DNA of 64,000 bases from Toxoplasma gondii ME49 (lineage: Eukaryota > Apicomplexa > Conoidasida > Eucoccidiorida > Sarcocystidae). The notes beneath the pieces are model-generated. The model saw nothing but the letters and a program-made list of their open reading frames with translations. It was not told the DNA's origin and did not search any database. This document shows, one piece after another, positions 11,701 through 22,334 of this stretch (within the stretch, counting starts at the first letter, position 1; every line of letters starts with the position of its first letter). The stretch covers positions 1,486,016 to 1,550,015 of the forward strand of contig NC_031471.1 in assembly GCF_000006565.2 (NCBI RefSeq), read 5' to 3'. The position numbers were made by a program, and so were the translations under genes.

Positions 11701-13998
11701 TACACGTGGCGCCGTATCTCCCTCCACTGATTGCTGCTGAGGTTCATGTTCCACGGACATACGCTTTTGACCCAGTTGTACTTGGAGCTGATCGAGCCTG
11801 TTCGCGGATCTCTTCTGCTGTACCAGACAATCTGGCAGTTGTGAATCTTCTCCAACTGTCCCCTGGCCGCTGTGGCGGCGCCCGTGCCCCCACCGGGCCC
11901 AGACCCGCTGGAGACGGAGGAGCGACTCTCTGTGGGGCGCACGCGCTCGATCAAAGCCCGGAAAGACTTTATCACACCTCCGTGGCAGACGATTATGACT
12001 CGCAAGCCTACAGACGAAGCCAGAGAGGAAGGCACCCACGCAGAGGACAAGAAACTGTGATGTCGACGTCAGAGAAACTTGGAGTTGAGACACACCAGAA
12101 CTCGGTCCACCTACACCCGCTGACAACTCCGAAAGCTGGCCCCTTTGGTGGATCAGTTACTCGAAGACAACTAGCGCGTGGATGTCTCTGTTTCCCGCGT
12201 AGAAGCCCTATGGTGCTCCTGATCACTGCCATTCCTAACTCGATCTTTGTGAGTAACGGGGGAAGAAAACGATGGTGAAACAACGTCGCGTCCACGGAGC
12301 AGAAACACTGGATAAACATTACAAGGTAAACTCAGCGCCGACTCCGCAAAGGCCGAGAAGACGGCGAAAAGGCAGTGGAGCAAAAACGAACCTGAGCACG
12401 ATTCGCACAGATTCTCCATGACGCGGTCTACTCGGAGACACAAATTGGCGATGGATTCACCGCCCGACGGCTGCAATGCACGCGAAGCGACAGACAGACA
12501 GTTTCGGTCCCGGTGAAGGCTGCGTGATACAAAAATCGAGACGTCACTACGCGATGTCAAGACTCAAAAGCGTGTGGCGAACAAGACCACGGTAAACAGC
12601 ATCTGTGCACTTCACAACATGAACAAAACACCGGGGAAAACGCGCTTCTGTCCACTAGCTGATTCACGCCAGAGGGGTATACCAGGGAAAAAAAACGAGA
12701 CAACGAAGGACACCATCGTGAGCTTTGAAAGCCGCCAGTATGGCCACACGACTACACGTGGAGAACGTATTGAGCATCCGCGGTTGAGGTTAACAGACTC
12801 CACAGAGACATACACGTGTAGATATACAGTCATATATATATATATATATTCATCTATGCATATATGCAGTGACCCAGGCAAATTGGTGAATACTTTAACA
12901 TGTAGATGTATCTAGCAGATAAACCGCAGTGTGCTAGTTTGTTCCCAGTGCTTTGCGGTATGTATAGGAGCCGCGGGGGACGTGAAGGTCACACGGAAGC
13001 AATACTCATCGGATATGTCCCAGAGAGACAGCGTGTACGCCGTACTTGCCAGTAAAAGGCGTCTCGCTCTTTCCGACGCATTTCTTCGGGATGTTGTTCG
13101 TGTCTCTCGTGGTGGGGCTTGTTCGCCAGGATGCCTCGGTCGCGTTCTCGAAGGTACATCTCTGTAGCCCACCGCGCAGATGGGAGCGAAAGCATTGCTG
13201 CCGTCTCCATGGCTCTGCGCATGCAGACCGCAAGAACGGGGAAGCGACAAAGCTTCACATGAGGGCGACCTTCGCGAGTTAGCAAGACTCAAGAGGGAGT
13301 CACGTGCAGAACGAGAAGCCGACGAACGAAGTATAGACACATGAGCGGACAGGCAAACAAACTGTGATGGGGTATATAGCCTCAAACATCAACAAGAGAC
13401 GGTATTACCGCCGTTCTGAACACGAGAAAGGAGACATGTGGGGCAGCGGGGTGAGAATTTCCTACTATGGACAAACATGAGGACACCGCCAGGGTGCGCT
13501 AAGCCAGAAAAGAAGAGAAATGCAAGCATTACACGTAGCTCTGCTCACTCGTCCACCACACACAGGGATACAGGCGGTCGCACAAAGGCGCTGGGAAAGA
13601 ACAGGCAGACAGAAAGGTCCGACGACATGTAAAACACAACTCAACACAATAGCATTATCCATAACGAACCTGACATATTCGGAGGTGAAGTATTTATCAA
13701 ACAGGGTCGCCACATGAGAGCGAATCCATCTCCCCGCGACTGCCGCCTGCATCCTTCCCTTGTCCGTAAGTCTGTAGAGGCTGTTATGTCGTTCACGGAA
13801 TTCCTTAGACCAGACGCCCATTCCAAGATCCGCCGATGCCTTGTCACGCACAGACGAAGTAGAGGCAGACAACGGGTCGTTCGACCCGGCGAGAGTGTCC
13901 GCATTTTGCTGTTGCTGGCGACACAGGCGCTGCGCTAAGTTTCCCTCGGACTGGCCGTGGCGAACCAGAACGAGGTCCACGGGCATGTTCCGATACAT
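5721..13998 (-). CDS. Histidine-phosphatase (phosphoglycerate mutase-like) protein with a very long disordered tail
   Basis: Eight exons join in consistent phase: 13998-13670, 13214-13046, 12470-12392, 12007-11676, 11395-11228, 11094-10137, 9875-7253 and 6720-5721, about 1,885 residues. The N-terminal domain shows the family signature LVLVRHGQSEGN (catalytic His14), SEYVRAMETA rebuilt across the first intron, SGGES near residue 168, and IIVCHGGV (second catalytic His201). Family members act on phosphorylated proteins or small molecules; the substrate here is unknown. From about residue 360 onward the protein is disordered and rich in Ser, Gln, Glu and Gly, with a Gln/Leu-rich helix-like stretch near 7.85-7.9 kb. 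I chose Met at 13998 (context CCAAGATG) because it directly precedes the domain; the frame is open upstream to 14253, and an Arg/Ser/Ala-rich extension there could be a mitochondrial presequence. The exon 5 donor (GTCACT) is weak. Two in-phase GTAAGT sites (GT at 5759 and 5750) just before the stop could extend the gene. Confidence 0.78.
10441..10494 (-). repeat. Three perfect 18-bp tandem repeats in coding sequence
   Basis: The unit ggactgtctaccctcttc occurs three times with no mismatch. On the minus strand it encodes the hexapeptide repeat SEEGRQ in exon 6 of the phosphatase gene. It preserves the reading frame, so copy-number change would be tolerated. Confidence 0.95.
12831..12849. repeat. 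AT microsatellite in an intron
   Basis: (AT)n tract lying in the phosphatase gene intron between the exons ending at 13046 and starting at 12470. Confidence 0.9.
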
Positions 13999-16900
13999 CT
14001 TGGATGCGACCCGTGACTCACGAGCAGACAGAGATATCAAGCAACGAACGAGACGCGCAACAGAAGAGCAAGGTCGAAGCAGCTCCTTCCTGCAAGCACG
14101 CAGAGCAAAGTCAGGCGGCAACTTAGGCAAACCAGACGCGGGGACCTCGGCCGGGAGCGCACTCGGAAGAACAGAGGAGACAGAGGGCCAAGACATGCGC
14201 AACAGAGAAACGAAAACAGGCGCGAACGGGATATAGGCGTGATGACATCTCAAGTTGAAGCAGAAGAAAAACGGAGAAGACGGTGGTCAGCGAGTCTTGA
14301 AGCCTGATGGAGGGCGGAGGGCGAAAGGCACCCGAATAGAGAGGGGAGGAAACGCGGCACAAACCGAGCAACCCCTGCGACCTTGGCTATCGGATGAAAA
14401 CTGAGAAATCCGTGTGACTTTGGAGACCAGCGATGATTCCCTGTCTCTCCGTTGACTCGTCTTCTTCTATCTTTTTCAGTTCGTGTGTAGCCGTCTCGAC
14501 CTACCTTCAGCCAATCAACATCCAGCTGATGTACAGCGCAATTCAGTCCACGTGGCAAATGTACCACTAGTCATTGTGTTCTGCACTGCGGTCTCTGTTT
14601 GTTGCTTCCCTTCCGTACGGCAACGCGTCCTTCGGGAGTTCTCTCTCGAAGATGCAAAGTGCGATCCCCTCTCATTGTCGTTTCTTCGTTAGAAATCACC
14701 ACCACGAAAAAATGTTCGAAGAGCATCCGCCGTAGGAAGAGCCAAGTCTGTCGCAGTTCCAGGAATGTGCTGTCTTGTTCAGTTCATACACTCAGAATCG
14801 AGCTCTACCTACGAAAAGCCTCACGGTTATGCGCTTGCCACCCTACATCAGTTCGCTCCCCGTAGAAGCAACTCTCCAATCACAGGTGGCTCTTGTGAAG
14901 ACGAAATAGTGCATTCAGCAAGGATGAACCCGTCTAGTCGCAGGCAGGCATAAACATGAAAACGGTTACAAGAGATTGTTTGATGAAGTGTGAGGCCGAA
15001 GACGGAACACTCGCCTTAGTAACAGAGCAGGATTCGTGTATCTGGGGACGGCTTGGTTGCTGTCACGGTCAAAACTTGATTGATCTGTAAGAAAAACCAA
15101 CGTCATGTGCGCGAAACATGCACTAGTTCCAACTGAGTGGTTGAATCCCGTCGCCGGCAGATTCAGTGGGCGACTCAAAGCGGGAGTATTACGCAAATTT
15201 CCCCAGATTCGCAGTTGACCTTCCAAATGTTCTGGATCCATGTGTTCAAAAAAGGAAAAAACCCATATGCGAACAAATTGAGAGGTTCAGTCGTTGCACT
15301 CGTTAGGCAGCTTCGTGACGCCCCTGGTTCCGCCCTTCCGTTTTACGAGTCGGAGAAGACACGAAAACGCACTGGGTCATGGAACATGATGTGACGGGGA
15401 ACTGTATTAAGAGAAGATGTTGCGTAAAGCAAGCGCGTCCGCTTTCCCGGGATCAAGATCAGTAGCCGAGAGGTCGAGGTATTGCACAGAAGAGGAAAAG
15501 ATAGCCCTTTTGTTTGGTGTGCTCTTTGAGTTACGATAGTTGGTCTCCAGGAGAAACAGATAACGGCGTAGCTGTTGCTTCTTTTGAAATGTTTCCTCGA
15601 TTGGTTACACGAAAGAGAACGTCGAAAGCTTTGTCTAAGTACGTGAGCCGTCCAAGTCGCATGCAGGCAAAAAATGTCAACGGACGACGCTACCAGAATA
15701 ATTCACAGCGCATGCACCAACGGCCGACACGCCATGATGCGGAGTGGCCTCGCGAGAAGCTACTGGCGGAGACGTTTTGCGGAAAAGTTCACGATGGAGT
15801 CCGTTCATTTCCTACACATTAGTGGCTTCCCTGAACAGAGGGAGAAAACAGGGATCGAGTCGTCGTCATCCTCTTGGATAAGTTGTTAAATCCTAATCTT
15901 CACATTTCTGTCGGTCCAGTGATCTAGCGGCTGTTTGTCAAGGACCTTTTTATCAGGTTCTGGGGGACTCTAGTACTTGGTAACGATGCGTGTTACACTC
16001 TCCGATGTTTCTTCCTACATGAGTAACTCGGCAGGGCCAGAGATATATCTCTCAACGGCTTGATCCTGCTCAATGTAGCCGTGACAAGCAGGCAGGACTC
16101 ACATTAGAGCCGTACGGCGGGTCCTACCAGATAGCGCTCCCCTCTCAACTATTACTTTTCACATGCGCACCGCAGTCTGCCACGTTATGGGTGTTCCGCG
16201 TGTGGCAGTGCCGTCAGTTATTTTAGTATGAACAAGACCATCGAGTGGCATTGACGAAAAATATGCTCTTGGAGGGTCTAAGTCAGAAGAGATATAAGGG
16301 TATATAGGAAACGTGATGTACCGTCAGTAGTCCTCGTCGCGTCCGGTTGCTTATTAAATTATCATGGCACCACGTTTGGAATTTTGCAGATCCGTCACAG
16401 GTCCCCGAGCTTCTCTTCAATTAGTGGAATTTAAAGATGGGGGCGCTAACTCAGCAGGTCCCGTCACAAGCAGAGTTTACACTTCTTCAAGCCGTAAGCA
16501 CGAATGGATGCACACGTACATTCGGCCGCTGTTTTCACGCTGCATCAGAACAGGGCAGTAAAACTTTACGGATGCACCGCACCAGCGATGCTGCTCGGCT
16601 CTGAAAAGGCAGATTTCGTGGCTTCTGTATCTGTAGTGGAAACTGGTAAAACGAAGAAGGACTCCTTCACTTCCACGGGTACCCGGCCGGGAGCCAACAC
16701 TTAGACTTCAGAAATCGCGCCTTCTGTGTCCGCCTCGATTGCCTGCCACACACAGCGGCGTGCCGCCTCGACATTCAGATCTCGCATACAATCGCCGCGT
16801 CAGCAACGATCGCGCGGAGTGTGTAACTCATCATTCTTATCAATCTGCAGCACGGAACTGCTGCCTCTTTCCACAGTAACACAGAGAGCTGAAGTACGTA

Positions 16901-19664
16901 AACAGCTGCCCCAAAATCGTATTACGAGCGAAGACGGCCATGGGTATGTGCCACTGTCCGTACTACGCTAATTCCTACTGTACTTGTTCTCGTAACAAAA
17001 CGATAATTTTCAAGTGACACCACTTTGGATGAATCTACAGCGAAGCATGCTACTACCTCGCTGACCCGAACCTTAATACCCACTACATGTGTGTTTGTCT
17101 CAGTTATTCTGCCTGGATGTCGCAATCATTTCCACGTTATACATGGACGGGCTACCAGGCTCCGCTTCGACTTCCCTGGTCACTTCTTCTAAGTCCCCGA
17201 TTTCCGCCAGCTTGTAGCCGGCGGCGAACTCAGTTGTTCGATGGGGAATCTGACATGCGGTAAGGTGAATTCTTTTTTGGAAGCTGTAGTACCTTCACTG
17301 CCACGCCAATTGGGCTGGAAACCCGGGAGGATGGCCGCGTACTGCCGGTCTCATTCCTGCTTGGCTATGTGCCCTGCCGGACAGTATTTTGTCGTGTGGT
17401 CCTAGCATGCACAGCGCCTACAGAACCACAATCGAGCGTGAAGCTCGGAAGAGCTGCCAACCCCTCCTTGCGCGTGTGCAGTGCGACAGTGTTATAGGAC
17501 ACTCCCTATCATTTACGGGCCGTGGCAAGAACGCGTGACTCATCGCACAGGGGATTTAGATTTTGTTAACCGCTTTTGGCAACTGCGCCACCAGTTCTGT
17601 CGCGCCACCGCCAACACCGCTCGAGCAGTCGCACGCGGCAGCATTGTTGTCCACGGTGCACGCAGGCGGTTCACGTGAAAGGTTGAGTGTTTGCTATAGG
17701 CGGAGGCCCTCGGCCAGAGACGATCGAGAGGTTGAAACCCCCACTGGTGACGGTGTCAACGGTTCAGTGGATGATGGCATCATTGTTGGGGAAAGGAGAC
17801 TTGATTCACGCGACCCCTCTCTCCTGAAACACTGGTATATCCAAAACATTCCGTTGTCTCGATGCCAACGAAGTCGAAAACCCTTGCTCCTTTATCAAAG
17901 CATTTGAGAACATTTGCGCGAGTCATAACGTATATTCCAATGGATACCATTCGCTGTTCCATCACTGGAAGGTGCCGCATCTCACAGCAGCAGCCATTGA
18001 CCAATTTTTGCATCGGGCTCTTCCTGACGTAGTCGGAAGCGACTGCCCTCGCCGCTATAGAGCTGGCAGATATCCAGTGACGGCTCACTCCCTTCGCATT
18101 TCATTGGGCGCCTACAAACGACGCGTCGCTTCACACAAGGTGCGGCCTTCTCAATGACTGGAGTGTAAGTTCAGCATAGCCGCTGCACCTAAGAAACCGG
18201 AACATGCTATGCATCGTCTCTGGGGCATCGCCGTTTGGTATTGGGGGAGGCCCGTATCCACTGGCTGCCGAAACCAAAACACGCCGCCTCAAGGGGAGAA
18301 ACGCTGAGACGAGAGGCAACGTAGTCGTTGGTGGTACTACCATATATTCATGTTGTGTATCGAATTTCAATATCCTACCAATATTCATCCGACGGTGAAC
18401 TATCGTCCTTAATCGAATCTTGTTCAGTAACAGGCGAGTCATGAGCCGACACGGGGGTGCTCATACGACCCGAGGATTAAAACTCCAAATGTTATCTGAA
18501 CTGTTATCCCCGGCATACCTTGCAACCTTTTAGTTTTTGAAAGCTGGGATGACTTCAAAGTCCGTCTACCCTCGTGGCACGGGCGGGGCGCACTCCACGC
18601 AGCAGGGACAACTAAATATATCTTTTGTGTGTATAACTACAATGTAACTATAACTATAGTAACAAGCAGTTCCTTTGGGATGAGCGCCGGCTAAGTTGCA
18701 AAAGCTGATGTGTTACACTAGTGTTAACGAGCTGCTTTCATAAAACAATCACTCCAGCGAGAGGCAGAGGCTTGCCAGACGCACTCATACGGGCGCGTGC
18801 CACCGGATGACTGCTAAACGCATGCAGGACACTATTGTGAGGCAGTTGCCCGACTGAGTCAGTTTGTACGAGGATTATACGGAATTCCGGCTGCGGGAGA
18901 TCAATTGCGCTGGAACGATGAACTCCCTCAGTCTTCCGCAGAGGATATTGGCGTTCCTGCGCTCAGGTGGATTTATCATTCATTCAATGTCGTCACTCAG
19001 CTGCTGACTTCATCAGCATTTTCTTCCGGACAGCCGGACTCTAGATTGTTTTTAGGTGCACGAGCGTTGGTGTTATGTCGAAAGGATTGTCAGGTCGTCC
19101 GTCAAAAGCACGTTATTCAGATGCAGAGACGCCGAATGTGATCGAGGTTAACATACATCAGTGAACTTTCATGCAGCGGCGTTTCTGGGAAGGCAAGAGT
19201 TTTAAAAAATCCATAGGCTGCCGTTTATATACGCTTTTGCCATTCTCTGCAATCACGCATTGTGGTCGGGAGCCTCCTTTAAACGATGTGCAGCATAGAT
19301 TACGTTGTTCATTTGTTTCCGACAGGCCCCTGAACGCCGCGATGCACTGTGGAAATCAGTCGTTGCAGATGACTGTCGCAGTTTCCAAATTTGTCTAGTA
19401 TCATACATGATGCAGACAGGGCGTTGTGTGCTCCTCCGTTGGTTTCGCACTTGTGGCGCTTCCCCGAAACAGTTACTATTTCAGCTTGCCGGTCACTGTT
19501 CCTTTCATGCCCTGTTGGTCTGGAACAAAGATGACTGGTCACCAACTTTTATCGTCTTTATATCAGCAACAAATACAGCATGGCTGGGTCTTTTCAGGCC
19601 CATCCATTTCTCGATAATTCGAAGATTCCTTCTTCTGGAATCCACGCTAAGTGGTTCGGCTCAC

Positions 19665-19746
19665 CATAATAAGTAATGATCATGTTCTTCAAGTTCCCGA
19701 CGTGGTGAAGTAGAGGTGCCTGTACACCAGAAAGGCCTCCACTGTG
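19665..19746 (-). CDS. Candidate exon with good splice sites, unknown gene
   Basis: The acceptor TTGTGTTTCCAG and the donor TATTATG|GTGAGC bound 82 nt. In one frame it reads HSGGLSGVQAPLLHHVGN and on to MIITYY. In the phase left by the candidate exon at 20475-20677 it reads TVEAFLVYRHLYFTTSGT before a stop. I cannot decide which frame, if either, is used. Confidence 0.25.
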
Positions 19747-20474
19747 CTGGAAACACAAGCAGCAGCCGACGAAAGCAAGCAACTAGATGCTGCACCTTAG
19801 AACAGATTCTTCTTTCCTTCAGAAGTAATTTATGCTAGTATCTGGTTCTAGAACGACACTGAAATCCGCGACATTGTCTTTGCGGAGCTTTTCACACGCG
19901 AGCTACAGAAGGTCACTGTACGACGCTCATGACAGAAATTGGGTTTCTTCCTAGTGTGGTTCTCTGTCGGTGTCTCGTCGTGCAACTCATCAAATCAATT
20001 GCGGGATAGTGCACCCACGTGGCGATTACCACCCCCGGCGGATTCTCTACGGTGCTGCTGTCTCGTATGCAGCTGAGTCACAGTCACAGCTCGAACGAAG
20101 CACAAAATACGCAGTGTGTCTCATTGCTTATACGAGTAGGCAGAGCTTTCTTAGCAACCAGCGACAAGCATCGCAGTCGGGACCAGAGTCCAGAATGACC
20201 AGCTGTGCTGATTACAGTGCCTCGAGTTGCGTCTCGTCAACGAAATAAACCCAGCGTGTTCTCTCAGTGTTACGGGCTGATGGCCGAAACTTCCCTGGAA
20301 ATCTATGGTGTGTTGATATCTCCGAGTCTCTCTGTTTGCTCAGTTGATACAGTTAAGGGAAACTTTTCTTTTTAAGGCATCGCAGCGCCTGATGAGTTCG
20401 TTTATCTCTGACCGGAAACCCAAGTTCCGTTGTCCTTTTTCCTGGTATATGCAAAAGACGAAAGGATAACTTAC

Positions 20475-20677
20475 TTCAAGTTTCGAACGAATGGAATAGA
20501 CTTGAGTAGTTTTGCAAGACGCTCAGAAGGTCTCAGAAGGAACTTGTCAAAGAACGGACTACGTAGAGCTGCTAGGTATATGCATTTTCTCCTGAGACAA
20601 GCATCACGTAACGGCGCAATCATGCGCGGCAGGTGCACGTCCGAAGGGGCAGCTCCAAGACTCACACCACTAAATCC
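20475..20677 (-). CDS. Candidate exon with strong splice sites, unknown gene
   Basis: The acceptor GTCTTTTCACAG (exon start 20677) and the consensus donor TTGAA|GTAAGT (exon end 20475) bound 203 nt that are open in one frame. The translation begins GFSGVSLGAAPSDVHL and later reads CIYLAALRSPFFDKFLLR then PSERLAKLLKSIPFVRNL. It looks like folded-protein sequence and is among the better exon candidates in the 14-22 kb region. No family is certain. The preceding candidate at 20997-21159 ends in an incompatible phase, so another exon would be needed between them. Confidence 0.35.
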
Positions 20678-20942
20678 CTGTGAAAAGACTTGCCTATATC
20701 TACATAGTATCATACACATCTCTGTGCGTCCGCTATACTGCAGTGGAATTTGAGCCATTGAGCGTGTAGGGGGCTACGGCAAACTGAGTCCAGCAGTCGG
20801 ATCCCTACCCTACGGCACTGAACTGTCTTCGCAGCAGTGGGATCATGTCGATACTAGCTCAGTCACGTTAAGCATAGTCAGTCAAATGCGTAAATCATTT
20901 GCTAGGCGGTGAACACACCATGAACTTGTAAGCGTTTCCAAG

Positions 20943-20961
20943 CACACACACACACACACAC
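20943..20961. repeat. CA dinucleotide microsatellite
   Basis: (CA)n tract a few tens of bases downstream, on the minus strand, of the candidate exon at 20997-21159. Confidence 0.95.
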
Positions 20962-20996
20962 CGGTAAAACGAACCTGGCACAACAGCGAGACCTAC

Positions 20997-21159
20997 CGGT
21001 TCTGGAGTTCTGCCTGCTCGAAATTTTCGGCCGTCGATAGCGGATAGCCTCTTTCGTCAACAGGGTGTCTCGAAGCCGTTGCTCCCCGTTCGCACTGGGG
21101 TTCTCCCCACTCTTGAACGAGACCTTTCTGGACAAGGTTGTAACTCAGAATATCCATAA
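20997..21159 (-). CDS. Candidate exon, unknown gene
   Basis: The acceptor CACTGCCTTCAG and the donor AACCG|GTAGGT bound 163 nt. The open frame starts MDILSYNLVQKGLVQEWG and continues through PVDERGYPLSTAENFEQ to AELQNR. The Met at 21157 follows the acceptor by two bases, so this could be a first coding exon after a 5' UTR intron. No domain is recognised. Confidence 0.3.
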
Positions 21160-22334
21160 CTGAAGGCAGTGAGTTTACACACAAGAGCAATTCAACGTGG
21201 GGGGATTCATTTCGCGTATTTTCAAAGAGGAGGCGTCTTGTAGATTACGTCTCAGTCTGGCAAACCCACTGAGGTTTCTTTTGTCAGGGCAGAAAAGACA
21301 TGCATATTTCGCATGACTCGAACCCTTTGTGGCATGGCCCTGTGTTGTCGAATCATATCGATTCCGTATATGAAATTCGCCTGCCCCCAGATATTCCCTG
21401 GCGACACACTGCATTCCAGAAATGAAGAAACAGACTCTGAGGGCGGTTGCAACTCTCCTGAGGTATCACGCATTTCGCACTTCATTCAGGAACAAATCGG
21501 TAGTGTTTAGATGCTGGACTGCAAATGCTGCATGATGTGCGTCGAGTGCAAGTTGTGAGTGTGCATGTGTCGGTGGTCTTCTATCAGAGTCTCTTCCTCA
21601 AACAATACGGGTCGCTTGCTCCCAACCTCTGTCCCTTCCTCCTCCAGTGTGTGACTTTGGAATGGAGAAAGGAACCAACAATGACGTACCGAGAGCAACA
21701 ACCCAAGGAAGCCACAATCCCTCGAACAGACTAGTGCCGGCCATTCCCCTCCATCGTCTCTCTGGTTGGCGGAAGGCACGGCGGAGAAGAATCAGATGCA
21801 AAATGGGGCGGAAGTGGTAAAGGAACTCTCCCATGAGAAGGCTAAAGCGAGAAAACATGTGCAGCAGTTCCAAAACAACGAATCTTCAACGACTTTACCC
21901 ACACGAAACATGATCACATCCGTCAATGACAGAGTCGCTTCCACGGTCCTGTGAGCAATTGACTTGATTCCGTTCCAACTGGACAGCCGTCTGTGCCCTT
22001 GCTGCTTTGCTATAATACGTGGAGAGGAGCAGCTGATTTCAGCATGGAGCGATTCGCGTACGGTTCAGTCCTGGGATTTCGTGCTCCACTTCCAAATCTC
22101 ATGCGTGAACGACATTCACGCCAATTATATTGGAGCTGTTAGTGTCCCACCTATGTTTCTTGGTGTACATAAATAAGGTGGGTTGAGTCATTCCAGCTTT
22201 CATCCGGTACAAGCTACAACGGAGCAGAGCTTCGCAAAGGACAGTGACACTGTATGTGTGCGAACAGTTGCTCCACTGGATGCAATATGCTCAGGCCATC
22301 TCTTAACCCATACAGAGGGTTTGTCGTCCAAAAC

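Larger units (their letters stand above)
13999..22334. other. Large region without a resolved gene
   Basis: About 8.3 kb between the phosphatase start and the end of the PEX16-like gene. Apart from the possible upstream extension of the phosphatase frame to 14253, open frames are short and occur on both strands. Around 19.6-21.2 kb three minus-strand segments have both an acceptor and a donor (listed separately), but they do not join in one frame. Plus-strand segments at 19305-19676 and 17563-17907 are also open without recognisable domains. I looked for tRNA-like cloverleafs by eye and saw none. Confidence 0.45.

Noticed and set aside
20475..20677. Resemblance of PSERLAKLLKSIPFVRNL to the start of cyclic-nucleotide-binding domains, and of TVEAFLVYRHLYFTTSGT to a RasGEF N-terminal motif
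   Set aside because: Too short, the two segments depend on an unproven splice, and the expected continuation of either domain is absent.
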